Origin: Papio anubis
Taxonomy: Eukaryota > Chordata > Mammalia > Primates > Cercopithecidae
DNA: 64,000 nt
NCBI RefSeq assembly: GCF_008728515.1
Contig: NC_044989.1
Coordinates: 75,975,754 to 76,039,753, forward strand
Direction: 5' to 3'
Positions within the stretch are counted from its first letter, which is position 1, and the number at the start of each line of letters is the position of its first letter. Made by a program: the position numbers and the translations under genes. Of the stretch, positions 1-12,100 are shown piece after piece. The notes under the pieces were generated by a model, which worked only from the letters and a program-made list of their open reading frames with translations, was not told the origin of the DNA and searched no databases.

Positions 1-116
1 ACTCAGGTACCAGATTCTCCAGTTTTAATGTTTAGCTTATACTTTCATTAAAGTTATAGTAACGGGTTCGTGGAAACTGACTGTTCTGTTTGCTAATGGA
101 AACCTGGCCTGCCACA
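1..116 (-). repeat. Partial class I ERV LTR, minus strand, cut by window edge
   Basis: The reverse complement of 1-116 matches 786-905 over its whole length at roughly 75-80 percent by eye, including GGAAACTGA and the GCTAATGGAAACCT block. It is therefore an LTR of the same family in opposite orientation, with its 5' end (TGTGGCAGG) at 116. Confidence 0.6.
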
Positions 117-785
117 GTATCACACTATTCAAAGAAATTCCTAGATAATCATACAGATTATGGTACAGTTGGTAACATCAAGATCAATATTTATAGAAAG
201 CAGAGAGTTGGCGAAAAAATTAAAATGCACCCTATATATTATACAGGATATTAAATAAAGGTTCTGGAATGCACTCTAAGATTGGTCACCATTTAAAACA
301 TGGTTGAGGCAAAAGACTTATTCTACTCCTTAATCACCTGTTTCAACTATTCAGGAAAAATAGAGAAACACTGACTGCCTAAGGCAGAAGATCCCACAAG
401 TTTTGTTATATAAACTATCTCTTTTTAAAAGTTTTAAAACCAGCCTTTACTATTGAATGTCATTTGCACTTGTTTTCCCCTTGTTTTGTGTCACAAGTCT
501 CAATAAAATTCTCATTTAACCATGGAGCTTTTCCATTAATGATCCCAGCACTAAAAGTCTATTTTCTTGGCCTGGTTTTCTAGCCATATGCTGTGGAGAG
601 AATGCTGTGTAAATATATTTCCTCTTCTCTACTTCATAACAGACCTTATGGTCAAAGGGGACTAAACTATGCCTGAACATAAAATGGATGATGATTTAAA
701 TTTTTAATATACAATGCTTAAAACTGTATGATACAAAAATTATAGCCAAAACCATCATGGTTGGCTAATAATTGGTATATAGTTT
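117..785. other. Spacer between inverted LTRs, nothing recognised
   Basis: AT-rich sequence with no open frame of interest and no repeat family that I can name. It may be intron sequence or a very decayed element. Confidence 0.4.
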
Positions 786-1320
786 TATGGCAGGCTAGGT
801 TTCCATTAGCAACCAGATGAATCAGTTTCCACTAACCCTTTTCTATAATTTTGACGAATGTGTAAGTTAAACATTAAAGAACTAGAGAAACTGGTGCCTG
901 AGTACAAGAACTAGAATGCGAAAACAAACCCATTAAGACTCCGCCTGGGTTTTCCCAGACCCTAAAGTCTGATCAAATAATAAGAGTGTTCTTACACATA
1001 TTCCTCGTACCAGGGCCCACTTAAGATTAAAAAACTTTCCAAGAGTCTAGAGAAAGCTCTCCAGACCCTAGTTAGATTAGAGAGAGACTGAATGAAACAC
1101 TCTCCCTTGTAGGTGCACTCTCCCACATAGCATGGAGCTTAGAATGCATGTAAATGCTGGGCGGGGGGGCGGAATTGTAACTTTTAGTTGGTCTGGTGAG
1201 TTACTACAACCTTTTCCCTGTAACTGGTTGCAAAAATAAGCTCCTTTCTTTCCCAGTCTGTCTGCATCTTGCTATTGGACTGTGAGAACAAGCAGCCGGA
1301 CCCGATTCTATCTGGGAACA
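786..1320 (+). repeat. Solo LTR of a class I ERV, plus strand
   Basis: The element begins TATGGCAGG (TG decayed to TA) and ends GGGAACA. It is flanked by the 4-base direct repeat GTTT at 782-785 and 1321-1324, as expected for a gammaretrovirus-like provirus. The 3' part has the U5-like CTCCTTTCTTTCCCAG region. The subfamily is not named. No internal coding region is attached. Confidence 0.65.
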
Positions 1321-1439
1321 GTTTAGTGTGTGTTTTTAAATCACATTATAAAATAATTATTTTCCCATGTTCTTAAAAATTCTTCAAAAACATAACTTTT
1401 GCGAACCCAAAAGTATCTGAGACAGGTTCTGAGATTTAT

Positions 1440-2520
1440 TTTCCTTTCACATTTTTATCTTATGAGAACACCATCATGTTTTCAGGGATATTTAGGTGTT
1501 TCCAGCTATTTTCTATTATAAGTAATGCTATAACAATATTCTTTGTACTTAAAATCTATACGTGCATCTCTAATTTTTGACTTAACTTACTTTGGCTAAG
1601 TCAAAGAATATAAGCTTTAAAAGTTTTGTATCCATCATGCCAAAATATTCTCCAAAAGAGCTGTATCCCTCCTTCCATCAGTGCAGGAGACTGTTTTCCA
1701 GAACCACTGCACTGCATACTCTAGGTGAATGGTGCCCCTGCAATGATGGAACTGTTGTTTTCCTGTGTTTATGATAACACTGGAAAATATAAGTAAAACA
1801 ACAACAGCAAAAAAATGTTTGCCAACACAACTGGTCAAGAAAATATCCTTCCTATAAATAATTTCCATTTCTCTGATTATTAGTACTATTGATTATTTTT
1901 CACATATTTTAAGGTTAATTTTACGTTTCCTTTCAGGTGACTTGACTGTTGCACGTGTTTTGGCCATTTTTAGTCAGAACATTTGAATTATTTCCTAATT
2001 TGTAAAGAGCTTTTTTATTTAATGTGAATATTAATCCTTGTTATATATTAACAACTTTTTATTTCCTAGATTCTTAACTTCTTTTTAACTTTCTATTAAA
2101 GAAAATTTCAAACATAAACAGCAGTAGAAAGAATAGTATAGTGAGCCCAATGAACACATTCCCCAGTTTTAATAATGATCAATTAATCTCAACACCTTTT
2201 TGATCCACTGAAGTTTTATAAAATTTTTTCAAATCTATTACTTTTTCTCATTTCCTTGGCCTTTAAGTTTAGAAGGAAATCTCTTACTCTCAAGTACAGT
2301 TATTTACCATTTTAGTATATTTTATAGTTTCATTTTTACATTTTTAAAAATTTTACCTGAAACTTTTTTGGTATATAGTGAGAGGTGAGGATTTAATATT
2401 CTTTTTGTAAACAGCCAGCCATCTAGTATCATTTATTAAGTACTTTTTCCTTTTCCTACTGGTGATATTTCAAACCAGTATACTATCTCTTAAATACAGA
2501 AGGGCTATTCTGGATTTCTA
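1440..2520 (-). repeat. Old L1M fragments, antisense
   Basis: The + strand reads as the reverse complement of the 3' part of an old mammalian L1: the 'ccaaaatattctccaaaagagctgta' type block near 1640, the 'ttggccatttttagtcag' area near 1960, and an L1M 3'-UTR-like stretch from about 2090. Borders are approximate. Confidence 0.55.
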
Positions 2521-2541
2521 GTTTGTTAAATTCATTTGTCA

Positions 2542-2841
2542 TTTTTTTTTTTTTTTTTTTCTGAGACGGAGTTTTGCTCTTGTCACCCAGGCTGGAGTGC
2601 AATAGCGACTCACCGCAACCTTCCGCCCCCTGGGTTCAATCAAGCGAGTCTCCTGTCTCAGGCTCCCAAGTAGCTGGGATTACAGGTGTTAGCCACCACA
2701 CCTGGCTAATTTTTGTATTTTTAGTAGAGACGGAGTTTCACCATGTTGGTCAGGCTGGTCTCAAACTCCTGACCTCAGGTGATCCACCTGCCTTGGCCTC
2801 CCTAAGTGCTAGGGTTACAGGCATGAGCCACTGTGCCCGGT
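2542..2841 (-). repeat. Alu SINE, minus strand
   Basis: Starts with a poly-T run and shows the antisense Alu body (GAGACGGAGT, box B region, CCCAGGCTGG). A short target duplication CATTTGTC flanks it (about 2534-2541 and 2842-2850). Confidence 0.92.
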
Positions 2842-2957
2842 CCATTTGTCTATTTTTATATGAGTACCACACATTTAATTATTTTGTTAAATAGTAGATT
2901 TTAATAGCTAAATTTTTTAGAAATGATAAAATTAGAATCAGTTTCTTCACAACTTAC

Positions 2958-3104
2958 CTGATTGCACTTTTTAACCACATCTGGCCCAGGTGTGGCATTG
3001 AGAAGAGCTATAATAAGGTAACGATTTAACAGCTTCCCTAGTCCTAGTTCTTGCAAGGTGTCATCTGTAAGGAGTCCATTCCAAAGAAGAATATTGTGGA
3101 AGAG
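2958..3104 (-). CDS. GCFC2: GCFC2 exon 15
   Basis: Residues 653-701. Acceptor TTTTAG|CTCTTC and donor AATCAG|GTAAGT. It encodes LFHNILLWNGLLTDDTLQEL and then GLGKLLNRYLIIALLNATPG to KKCNQ. It ends in phase 0. I could not find the following residues between 1 and 2957, so the remaining exons lie beyond the window edge. Confidence 0.96.
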
Positions 3105-6100
3105 CTAAAATAAAGTATCAAGTAAATATGTACCCTTTCTCCAAAGAGAAACTGTAATAGTCTCTAACAAAAATAAAGAGTTGATCAAACTAAAATTCTC
3201 ACTACAACTGCCCTGTTGGAACTGTCAATTTTAGAATACAATATCTCTGAATAAATACTTGATTCTTTCCAAACTCCATGTATTTGCTCATCTTATCTTC
3301 ATTTTCTAGGATAACCATCCCCAAATCTGTCTCAAATAACTTCACTAGAGCCTTTCCAGATCAATAATCTTCCTTCCCAATCCATTTTCTCTCAAAGTCG
3401 AGGACCACTGAATATAAGACCACAGGACCATGTGATTAATAAAGAACCAGTGTCAAAACTAGGGCTGCTATTACCAACATGTGACCTTGAGAAGGCAATC
3501 AATGCTGAGAGCTTCATTCCTCTGATACATAAAGATTAATAATCACCTGTGAATTTGAAGATAACTTGGATTAAGTAACCATAATAAATTGTAATAAAAT
3601 ATTGGTGGCCCTTTCCCTTTACTAAATTCAGATCTTTCTGTGAATTTTAAGGTCGGTCCTTCCTTCCTTCCTTCCTTCCTTCCTTCCTTCCTTCCTTCCT
3701 TCCTTCCTTCCTTCCTTCCTTCCTTCCTTCCTTCCTTTCTTGTACTATATTCACCACTCTATTGTTTTACTAAAATGTAATGCTTTTGCACATTTTATCT
3801 CATTGTTGATGTTGTTCCCTCTTCCCAGAAAGCCTTTTCCCTAATTCAACCACATGATAAATATTAATTCACACTATTAAAACTACTCTTGCTGAGGTCA
3901 CCTATATCCTTCTAATTGTCAAATCCAATAAGTAGTTTCAGTCTTTCTCTTAATTCTCTTTGGTGGGCATTTAACACTCTTTTCTTCGTTGTTGAAAATC
4001 TTCCATTTAGCTTCCTTAAGGCCATTCTCTTGTGATCATCCTAAGGCTCATAACTGATTCTACAGTTTCCTTGAAGCCTCCATGTTCTCCTCTTCCGTTA
4101 GTATTTCCCGAGGTTCTGTCCTTAGCCTACTTCTCATGCTTCATCCAGTCTCCTTAGAGCTTGTCATTCATGACCATGGCTCCAAATATTGCCTACAGGT
4201 AGTGGACTCCTAAATCTCCAGCTCAGATTTGTCTCCTGAAATTCAGACTCAAGTATCCAACTACCTCCTAGACCTTTGTATCTCTATTTGTTCCAAATAT
4301 ACCTTCATTATGTCCAAAATAGATCTTATCTTCTCTCGATCAGTTATCGAGTCCTTTCAATGCTTCCTCCTAAACATTGTTTGAACCTTCTTCTCCTTCC
4401 CATCCCTATTGCCACTAACTTAGCAATAATTTTAAGGCCAGGGGTTGGCCAACTATAGCTTGTGGGTTAAATCTATCCTGTCGCCTGTTTTTGTAGGGTC
4501 CATGAGCTAAGAATGGTTTTAACATTTTTCAAGGACATTTTAAAACTGTTTTTAAACAAAATATTTTGTACCATGAGAAAATTACATAACATTCAAATTT
4601 CAGCATTCATAAGTTTTATTCAAACATAGCCATGTTCATTTGTTTATGTACTATGACTGTTTTTGTGCTATGGTGGCAGAATTGAGTAATTAGACAGAGA
4701 CCATGTGAACCACAAAGCCTAAAATACTATCTAATTCTTACCGAAGAAGTTTGTTGTTCTTTGTTCTATAGTAAACAGGATTTTTACAAAATTTGTCTTT
4801 TCATTTTTGCAGTTTTTGCTCACCTTTAGGCCTGACCAGAACTGTCTTTCTTGGAACTTTGAATGAGGTGATGTTTTGTTTTCTACAGCACTAATTAGAA
4901 GCAAAAGAAGGAGAAAAGGAGAAAATGCAAAGAACTATTAGCCTTTCAGAACCAGAGTTTGAGATCTGACTTTCTTTTAAACCAACCAAACTAAGCCTTA
5001 ATGGAATATAAACAGAGATTGTCTGATGAGATCCATTGGAATTACAAATGTATGCATACTCTGACCCAATGATCTCATTTCTGAGAATGCCTCTTGTAGA
5101 TATACGTGCACAAGTATGGAATATGTCTATAAGATTGTTTCCAACATCAGTGATGACAGTAGTTCACCAGTCACATGACCATCATAGGACATCTAAATGA
5201 TGGCAAACTTTACAGCTTAAAAAAGAATGAGGAAGCTGTTTATATGATGGATGACGTGTATAGAAAGATCTCAAGAGGTACTAAGTGAAAAAAAGGTACA
5301 AAACAGATTACAACTTTTTGAGTATACTTCCTTTGCTGTAGAAAGGAGGGTAACATAAGATTATAGCTTATATAAGTACTTCTGTTTGCATGAAGAAAGT
5401 CTTGAAAGATAAAAATTACTCAGTGTGATTATTAATGCATGCACATATGTGAGTAGAAGGAGAAGGGCAAAAACTGAGTCAGGGGTGGGAGTAAAACTTT
5501 TCATTTTAATAAATTTTTTTTAGTAAAATAATATATACTTATTTATAAATAAATAATATACCACATTCGTACATCAGAACCATGTGAATGCATTACCTAT
5601 CTAAAACATTACAAAGCAAAGTTTACCAGGGCAGAATTTTTACATGTAGACATCTCATGACTCAAAATGAATCAGAAAGCTTTGAGGTTCCTTTCTTCCC
5701 CCTCCAAAAAGCTCCTCCATCCTGTCAGTACTCACTGGATTGCTACAGTTCATGTATCATTATAACTGATGTCTTCTTAGCAAAGTTATGTTCACACATC
5801 AAATACTACTTGTTTTATAATTTAAAGTGACTGCAGAATTTACAGGTGCAGTTTCTGGTTCCTCAGTGTTGTGCTTCCTCTGTGCTAGGCACTGTTGTGT
5901 TCTGAGCACCCTCTCCATCTCCCTAATATCCTGTGAGGTAGGCACTAATTTTATCCTAATTTTATAATGAGAAAACAGGTGTGTAAAAATATCTACTAAC
6001 AGTGGACTTGTGTTCTTTACCACTCTATATCACCTGCTATGTTCCTAGGATATGTGTAAAACTAAAACCAAAACCCAAACCAACCAAACAAAAATACATA

Positions 6101-9100
6101 TAAGCACCAAGCATAAAGCACAGCATAAAGTAGGTCACTGAGAAATATTTGTTGAAATCTCAATTTGCATCCTCATAGAGTATGTGTACACGTTTTGAAA
6201 ACACTATAGTTTCTTTTGCATTGCATTCTTAAACAAATCTGCACTCTATGATCGGCTATTTCAAATAATCTAGAAATTAACAGCTCTTACCTCTTTGGAT
6301 ACAGAGGAATAAAAACATCATCTTCTACTGCCTTCTTCATTCTTGAAACAATGGATTTAAGTAAATCCTATTATTACAAATTTGAAAAGTATCAGTGATA
6401 GAAGACAGAAATGTATTTACCAAAAAAAAAGTAATTTTAACAGCAGTACAAATTTGTCCACACTCACAGAAGCAGCTGTTAAAATAACTATCAATTGAGT
6501 ACAAACAAAACCTTATTTATCCATATGGGTATAGTTGGATCATTTTCATTGCTATATAGTATTTTGTTGCATGAATACTACTGATGGAACACTTAGGTGA
6601 TTTCTGGTTTGGTGGCTATTATAAATAATGCTGCCACAAAAATTCTTGTACATGTCATTTAGTACACGTCATACATCTCTAATGGGTATACACATAGAGA
6701 TAGAATTGCTGGAGTATAGTTCATGTCCATACATTCAACTATGTACAAAAAAACCAAACTGTTTCTAGAATAGTGGCATCCCATTACTGCCTGCAGTATA
6801 AAAGAAATCCTGTTTCTCTACATACTTACAATAATTGGCATTTTCTTGTTTCTTAATGTTTGCAATTGTAGTGGGTATGCAGTCATATTTCATTGTGTTG
6901 TTTTAATTCTCATTTAATTATCACTGAGTAATGTGCTCTTGGGTATCTTTTCATATTCCTGTTTGCCACTTGGCAAGCCCTTTTGCAAAGTACCTAATTA
7001 AGCTGCTTGCCAACATTGCTTTTTTTTGGTATTAGGTTCTGTCTTTTTATTATTGATTTGTGCAAGTCTTCTACATACTCCGGCTGTGGGTCCTTTGTTG
7101 GTTTGTCTTGTGTCCTGTGATGCAGAAAATCCACTTAGGGAAATCCATTTTGTTTGTATATAAAAAATTGGAAATAACCAAAATATTCAATCATAAGGAA
7201 TTTTAAGGAGATGTTACATCCATCCAGTGAATCTACCATAAATTTTAGCTGAAGTTTATGATGACTACAGTAACAGACAACTATAAATATGCAATGAGAT
7301 AACATTAAGCAGTAGTAGTATACTAACTTACATGCCTGTTAGGATTATAACTTTGAAAAAAGAGCCTGGATGAAAATATCCTACAATGGTATTAGTCCTT
7401 GTACTAGGGTAAAAGATAATGAGTGTTTATTTTTTTCGTGTATTAGCAATATTTCTATAATGATATTCTTAAAAAAGTATTCATATTTGAAAAATGAAAA
7501 TGGCATACTATACACCAGAGTAAAAGTTTTTTAAGTCAATGACAATGTATACAGCACAAATTCAGCTGTCACATACTGTATACTAACTGAATTATCCATA
7601 AATGTAGAATTCAATCAAATATATTTTTCATAAATAGCATAATGAATTGAAGTCGTTTCTCTTTCCACTCAATTATCTGTAACATATTCCTCAAGTGGCC
7701 ATATATCAACATTTATTTAATGCTAAAAATTAAAACTCCAGTTGTATTTTACTCCATTCCTTAAACATTCTGAATTCTGTTAAAAGAAAAAAGAGCATTT
7801 TCCAGACATTATCTCCAAAAAATAGCATTTGAGTTTATGTAACTTACTGAGTTAGGTGTTCATGCTAGAAAAAAAGCTGCTTTGATTTTTTTCATTTAAT
7901 TTTAATAATTTTGAATGCCAGCCTTGAGAAATATTTCCATATTGTTTAAATTTTGTTTCTTAAAATAGTTCTATTGAAAATGAACTATAAATAAAGGACA
8001 TTATTGAATCAACTGGCAAAAGTGGAATATGGATGGTAGATTGTTGATAAATTTGCTGAAACTGCTAACTCCTCTGGTTATAAAACATAATATCTTTGTC
8101 TTAACAAATATGCACCTTGTTCTCAGTAATCAGGACAAAAAATATTGTATGTATATATTTAAAGTGGAAGGGCTAATGATAAAGCCAATGGGGCAAAATA
8201 TTAATGACAAGTAAATCTGGGTAAAGGGAACATGGAAATACTACTCTTATTCATGAAAGTTTTCTTTCAAAGTATTAATATTTCCAAATAAATTATTTAA
8301 AACAAAACATAAATTTGCTGGCCGGGTGCAGTGGCTCACGCCTGTAATCCCAGCACTTTGGGAGGCTGAGGTGGGTGGGTCACTTGAGGCCAGGAATTTG
8401 AGACCAGCCTGGCCAACATGGCAAAACACTGTCTCTACTAAAAATAGAAAAAATTAGCCAGGCATGGTGGCACATGCTCGTAATCCCAGCTGCTTAGGAG
8501 GCTGAGGCACGAAAATCGCTTGAACCCAGGAGGCGGAGGTTGCAGTGAGCGGAGATTGCACCACTGCACTCCAGCCTGGGTGACGAGAGTGAGGTTCCAT
8601 CTTAAAAAAAAAACCAAAAAACAGAAAAACAAATAAACAAAAAACCCCACATGAATTCACAGAAAACCGTGAGCTATTAACTTTTCTAACTATTAAATAA
8701 CATCATTTATTTGGTGGAAAATAAGGTTCTCCAAACAGTTTTAACAAGCATTCTGAATCACACGTTCAGACTCACATACAACCCTTTGTATAAATATACT
8801 TTAAAACAGCTTTAAAGAGGCACTTGTGTGACGCCCGTGGTTTTTATGCTGCTCTGTATATCCATGGAGGTAATCCCAGGATGGTCTGGACAGATGTTGG
8901 GGTGGTCAGGGAAGAATAAGGGCAGGTGCTCACAACAGCAGGAGCAGTTTTACTTCTCTGTGTGTGTTTGCATATTGGATTGTGTAAGATTTAATTGAAA
9001 TAGGTTCTGTTTATAAAAAACAAAAAATGAGTCTGAAAACCACCAATCTATCTGAACACCCAAGTGATGCTTAGACTTATTTTCACATTTCTACTAAATG

Positions 9101-12100
9101 GTTCATCAACCATGTCTAAAACCATTTGCTGACAGGGAATCATTATCTCCTGAGGCTGCCCATAACTTTAGACTATTAGATTTCAGTTAACAGTGAGAGT
9201 TAACAAACTTTTCCCTCCTACAGTTTCCACTCCTTGGTCTTGGTTTACTTCTTGGGATCATGCAGAATAGCTCTAGCCCCACTTCCACAAGACAATTCTC
9301 TAGATTTTAAGATTAATATCATACTTTTTTTTTTTTTAACATCTTTTCTTTCCCATACCATCTTAAGACACTCTCCACTGAATAAGCTTACACCAAGAAT
9401 TAAGTGCAATATTCCCAGGAAGGTCTAATCTGTGGGTATCATCACCAAATATGCCATTCTTACTCAAAATAGCACACACATACTAGGATAAATTCCCATT
9501 TACCTGTTTTTCTGTTACTCAAGTGACACTGCTGACTCACACTAGGTTTACTGTTGATTATAATCTGTCTTACCTATGCTGCTTCAAAACTGTGTCTCTC
9601 CCATCTTTTACTTATACAGTTGAATTTTTAACCACAAGGGTGGCACATGCATTTATTTTATCACAATTTCTTGAGTCAGTCCATTTTCTATAATCTTTTG
9701 AAATCTCCTTGGATTCTAATTCTACCATCCACAAGTCTTACAGAATTCCTAGCTTTTTATCACTGACACATTTCATTAGTATGTATTTTACCACTTTATC
9801 CAGTTCAATAAAAATATTGAACAGAGCAAAGCTGAGAAGATACCTAAAACTAGCAGACTCTCCATAGGTAGTCAATGCCCTACTGGTCATTATTGTTTTA
9901 GGTATACGTAAGCTCACATTTCCCCTATTAATCCCTAACAACAAACATAATACATTAAATTTGCTTCAATAAATAATGTTAAGTATCTTTGGGAATCCTA
10001 TCAATGATAGGTTATAGTAATTACTGCTTTTTAAATTTAAGTATTCATAATCTACTTCTATAATAATTTACTTTAGATTTTTAGTCAGAATCAAAATTAT
10101 TATTACCAGGCATTAGCTTACAGCGTTTGCTTCTAACTTTGAAAACAGAAACTATGTTGTCTGACTCAATTTCTGTTCTTGAACCTGTCTCATTCTCTTC
10201 CATCACTGAAGAAATAGAGTGATCCCACTGGTGAACTGTCTTAGCAACCTGGGGCATTATGTAGTGTAAGTGATCCTCTACCAAATGCCATTTTGCCATC
10301 CCTAGGGAATACCTGACAATGTGCAAAGACATTTTTGGTTGTGAAGCCCGGGAGTACTACTGGCACCTAGTGGCACAAGCCAGGGATGCTGCTGAGCATA
10401 CTATAGTGCACAGGACAGACCCTTACAACAAAAAATTATCTGTTCCAAATGCCAATGTAGTGCTGAGACTGAAAACCCTGATGTAATCTATTCTCCTGCT
10501 TATGCAAACAACCCATTTTCTACATTCATAGCAGAGGAATTTCAGAATAAAAACATCCATTATAAAAACTTCATGAGTGCGCCTATAATCCCAGCACTTT
10601 GGGAGGCCAAGGTGGGTGGATCACAAGGTCAGGAATAGAGACCATCCTGGCTAACACAGGGAAAACCCCGTCTCTACTAAAAATACAAAAAAATAGCTGG
10701 GCGTGGTGGTGGGTGCCTGTAGTCTCAGCTACTCGGGAGGCTGAGGCAGGAGAATCGCTTGAACCCAGAAGGCGGAGGTTGCAGTGAGCCAAGATCCCAC
10801 CACTGCACTCCAGCCTGGGTGACAGAGCAAGACTCCGTCTCAAACAAAAAAAGAAAAAAAAAAAAAAAGACTTCGTGAGTGAATCCATAATACTGCTGAA
10901 AGGCTTCAGTGATCACAAAGAGCCAGGTCTACCACTTAGTACTCAAGATTTTACAAATGACTTAACCCTTCTGGGCCCCAGCTTCATCTGTAAAAACTCA
11001 ATGAAAATAAATACATTTCACAGGGTGATGAGGATCAAATGAGACAATGTGCAAGTATTTAATAAACAGTAAAGCATAATGATTTATATTTAGGCTGTAA
11101 CTCAACAATCCTACACAGAAAGCAAATACAGGATTATATATCTGCTTCTTTGTAGCTTTTAACTACTAATCTTCTATGCGGCATATCAACATAGAATAAA
11201 TCTACACCTTCTTTGAATACAAACACCATCTCTCTGTACGTCTTCTTTCAAATTAAATATCTCTAATTCCTGCAACAGTTTCCATCTATTTTACCTGAGT
11301 TTTTATCCTATTGGAGGTAAGTAAAAAATGCCTTTCTATCTGTTGCCACATGTTGAAATCCTACTCTTTCTCTCAAGCCACAGCTCAAATGCTACCCCTA
11401 AGATAAACTATTTCCTTATCCCCACTGCTCTCTCCTGTCTCCTCCTGAAGACATAGTACTTTATCTATGCTGCTCATGGGGAGGGAATGTGGTCAGTGAG
11501 ACAAACTGGGCTTTAGAAGCAGACTATCCAAGTTCAAATCCTAGTTCTCATTCATGGTAGCACTGTGAAAACTAGTTTTAAAGATTCATTTTCTTCATCT
11601 ATAAAACGAGGCTATCATCTGTTTAAGAGACAGTTTTGCTGTTGCCCAGGCTGCAGGGTGGTGGCACAATCATGGCTCAATGCAGCTTCAACTCCTGGGC
11701 TCAAGGGGGAGCCCAGCTAATTTTTATTTTTTTGGTAGAGATGGCTCTTGCTATGATGCCCAGGCTGGTCTTGAACTCTTGGCCTGAAGAGAACCTCCTG
11801 CCTCAGTTTCCCAAAGGACTCAGATATACAGGTGTGAACCGTCATGCCTGGCGATCACCCATTTTTTTAATATGGCTGCTGGGATTAAGATGACAGGTAC
11901 AAGACCTTACAGAGTGCCTAGTACACAACTGGAATTAAGTAAGTTTTATTATCTTCCCTACTTCTCCTTCTCATTTCCTGTTTTAAATTACATTTTATGT
12001 GCATCTTATTTTCTCTGAGATTACATGCTTCTTGAAGGCAGAATTAGGCTGGTATCCCTTTCCTCCCTTTCATTTCTTATAGCTTTCCTCCTTTGTAATC

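Noticed and set aside
2574..2894. Open frames across Alus (2574-2894, 22149-22571, 10583-10888, 49147-49488 and similar)
   Set aside because: They are translations of Alu sequence, with no sign of exonisation such as matched splice sites in the gene's strand.
1..2957. Last GCFC2 exons
   Set aside because: I looked on the minus strand for the residues that follow KKCNQ and found nothing; the exons must lie left of the window.
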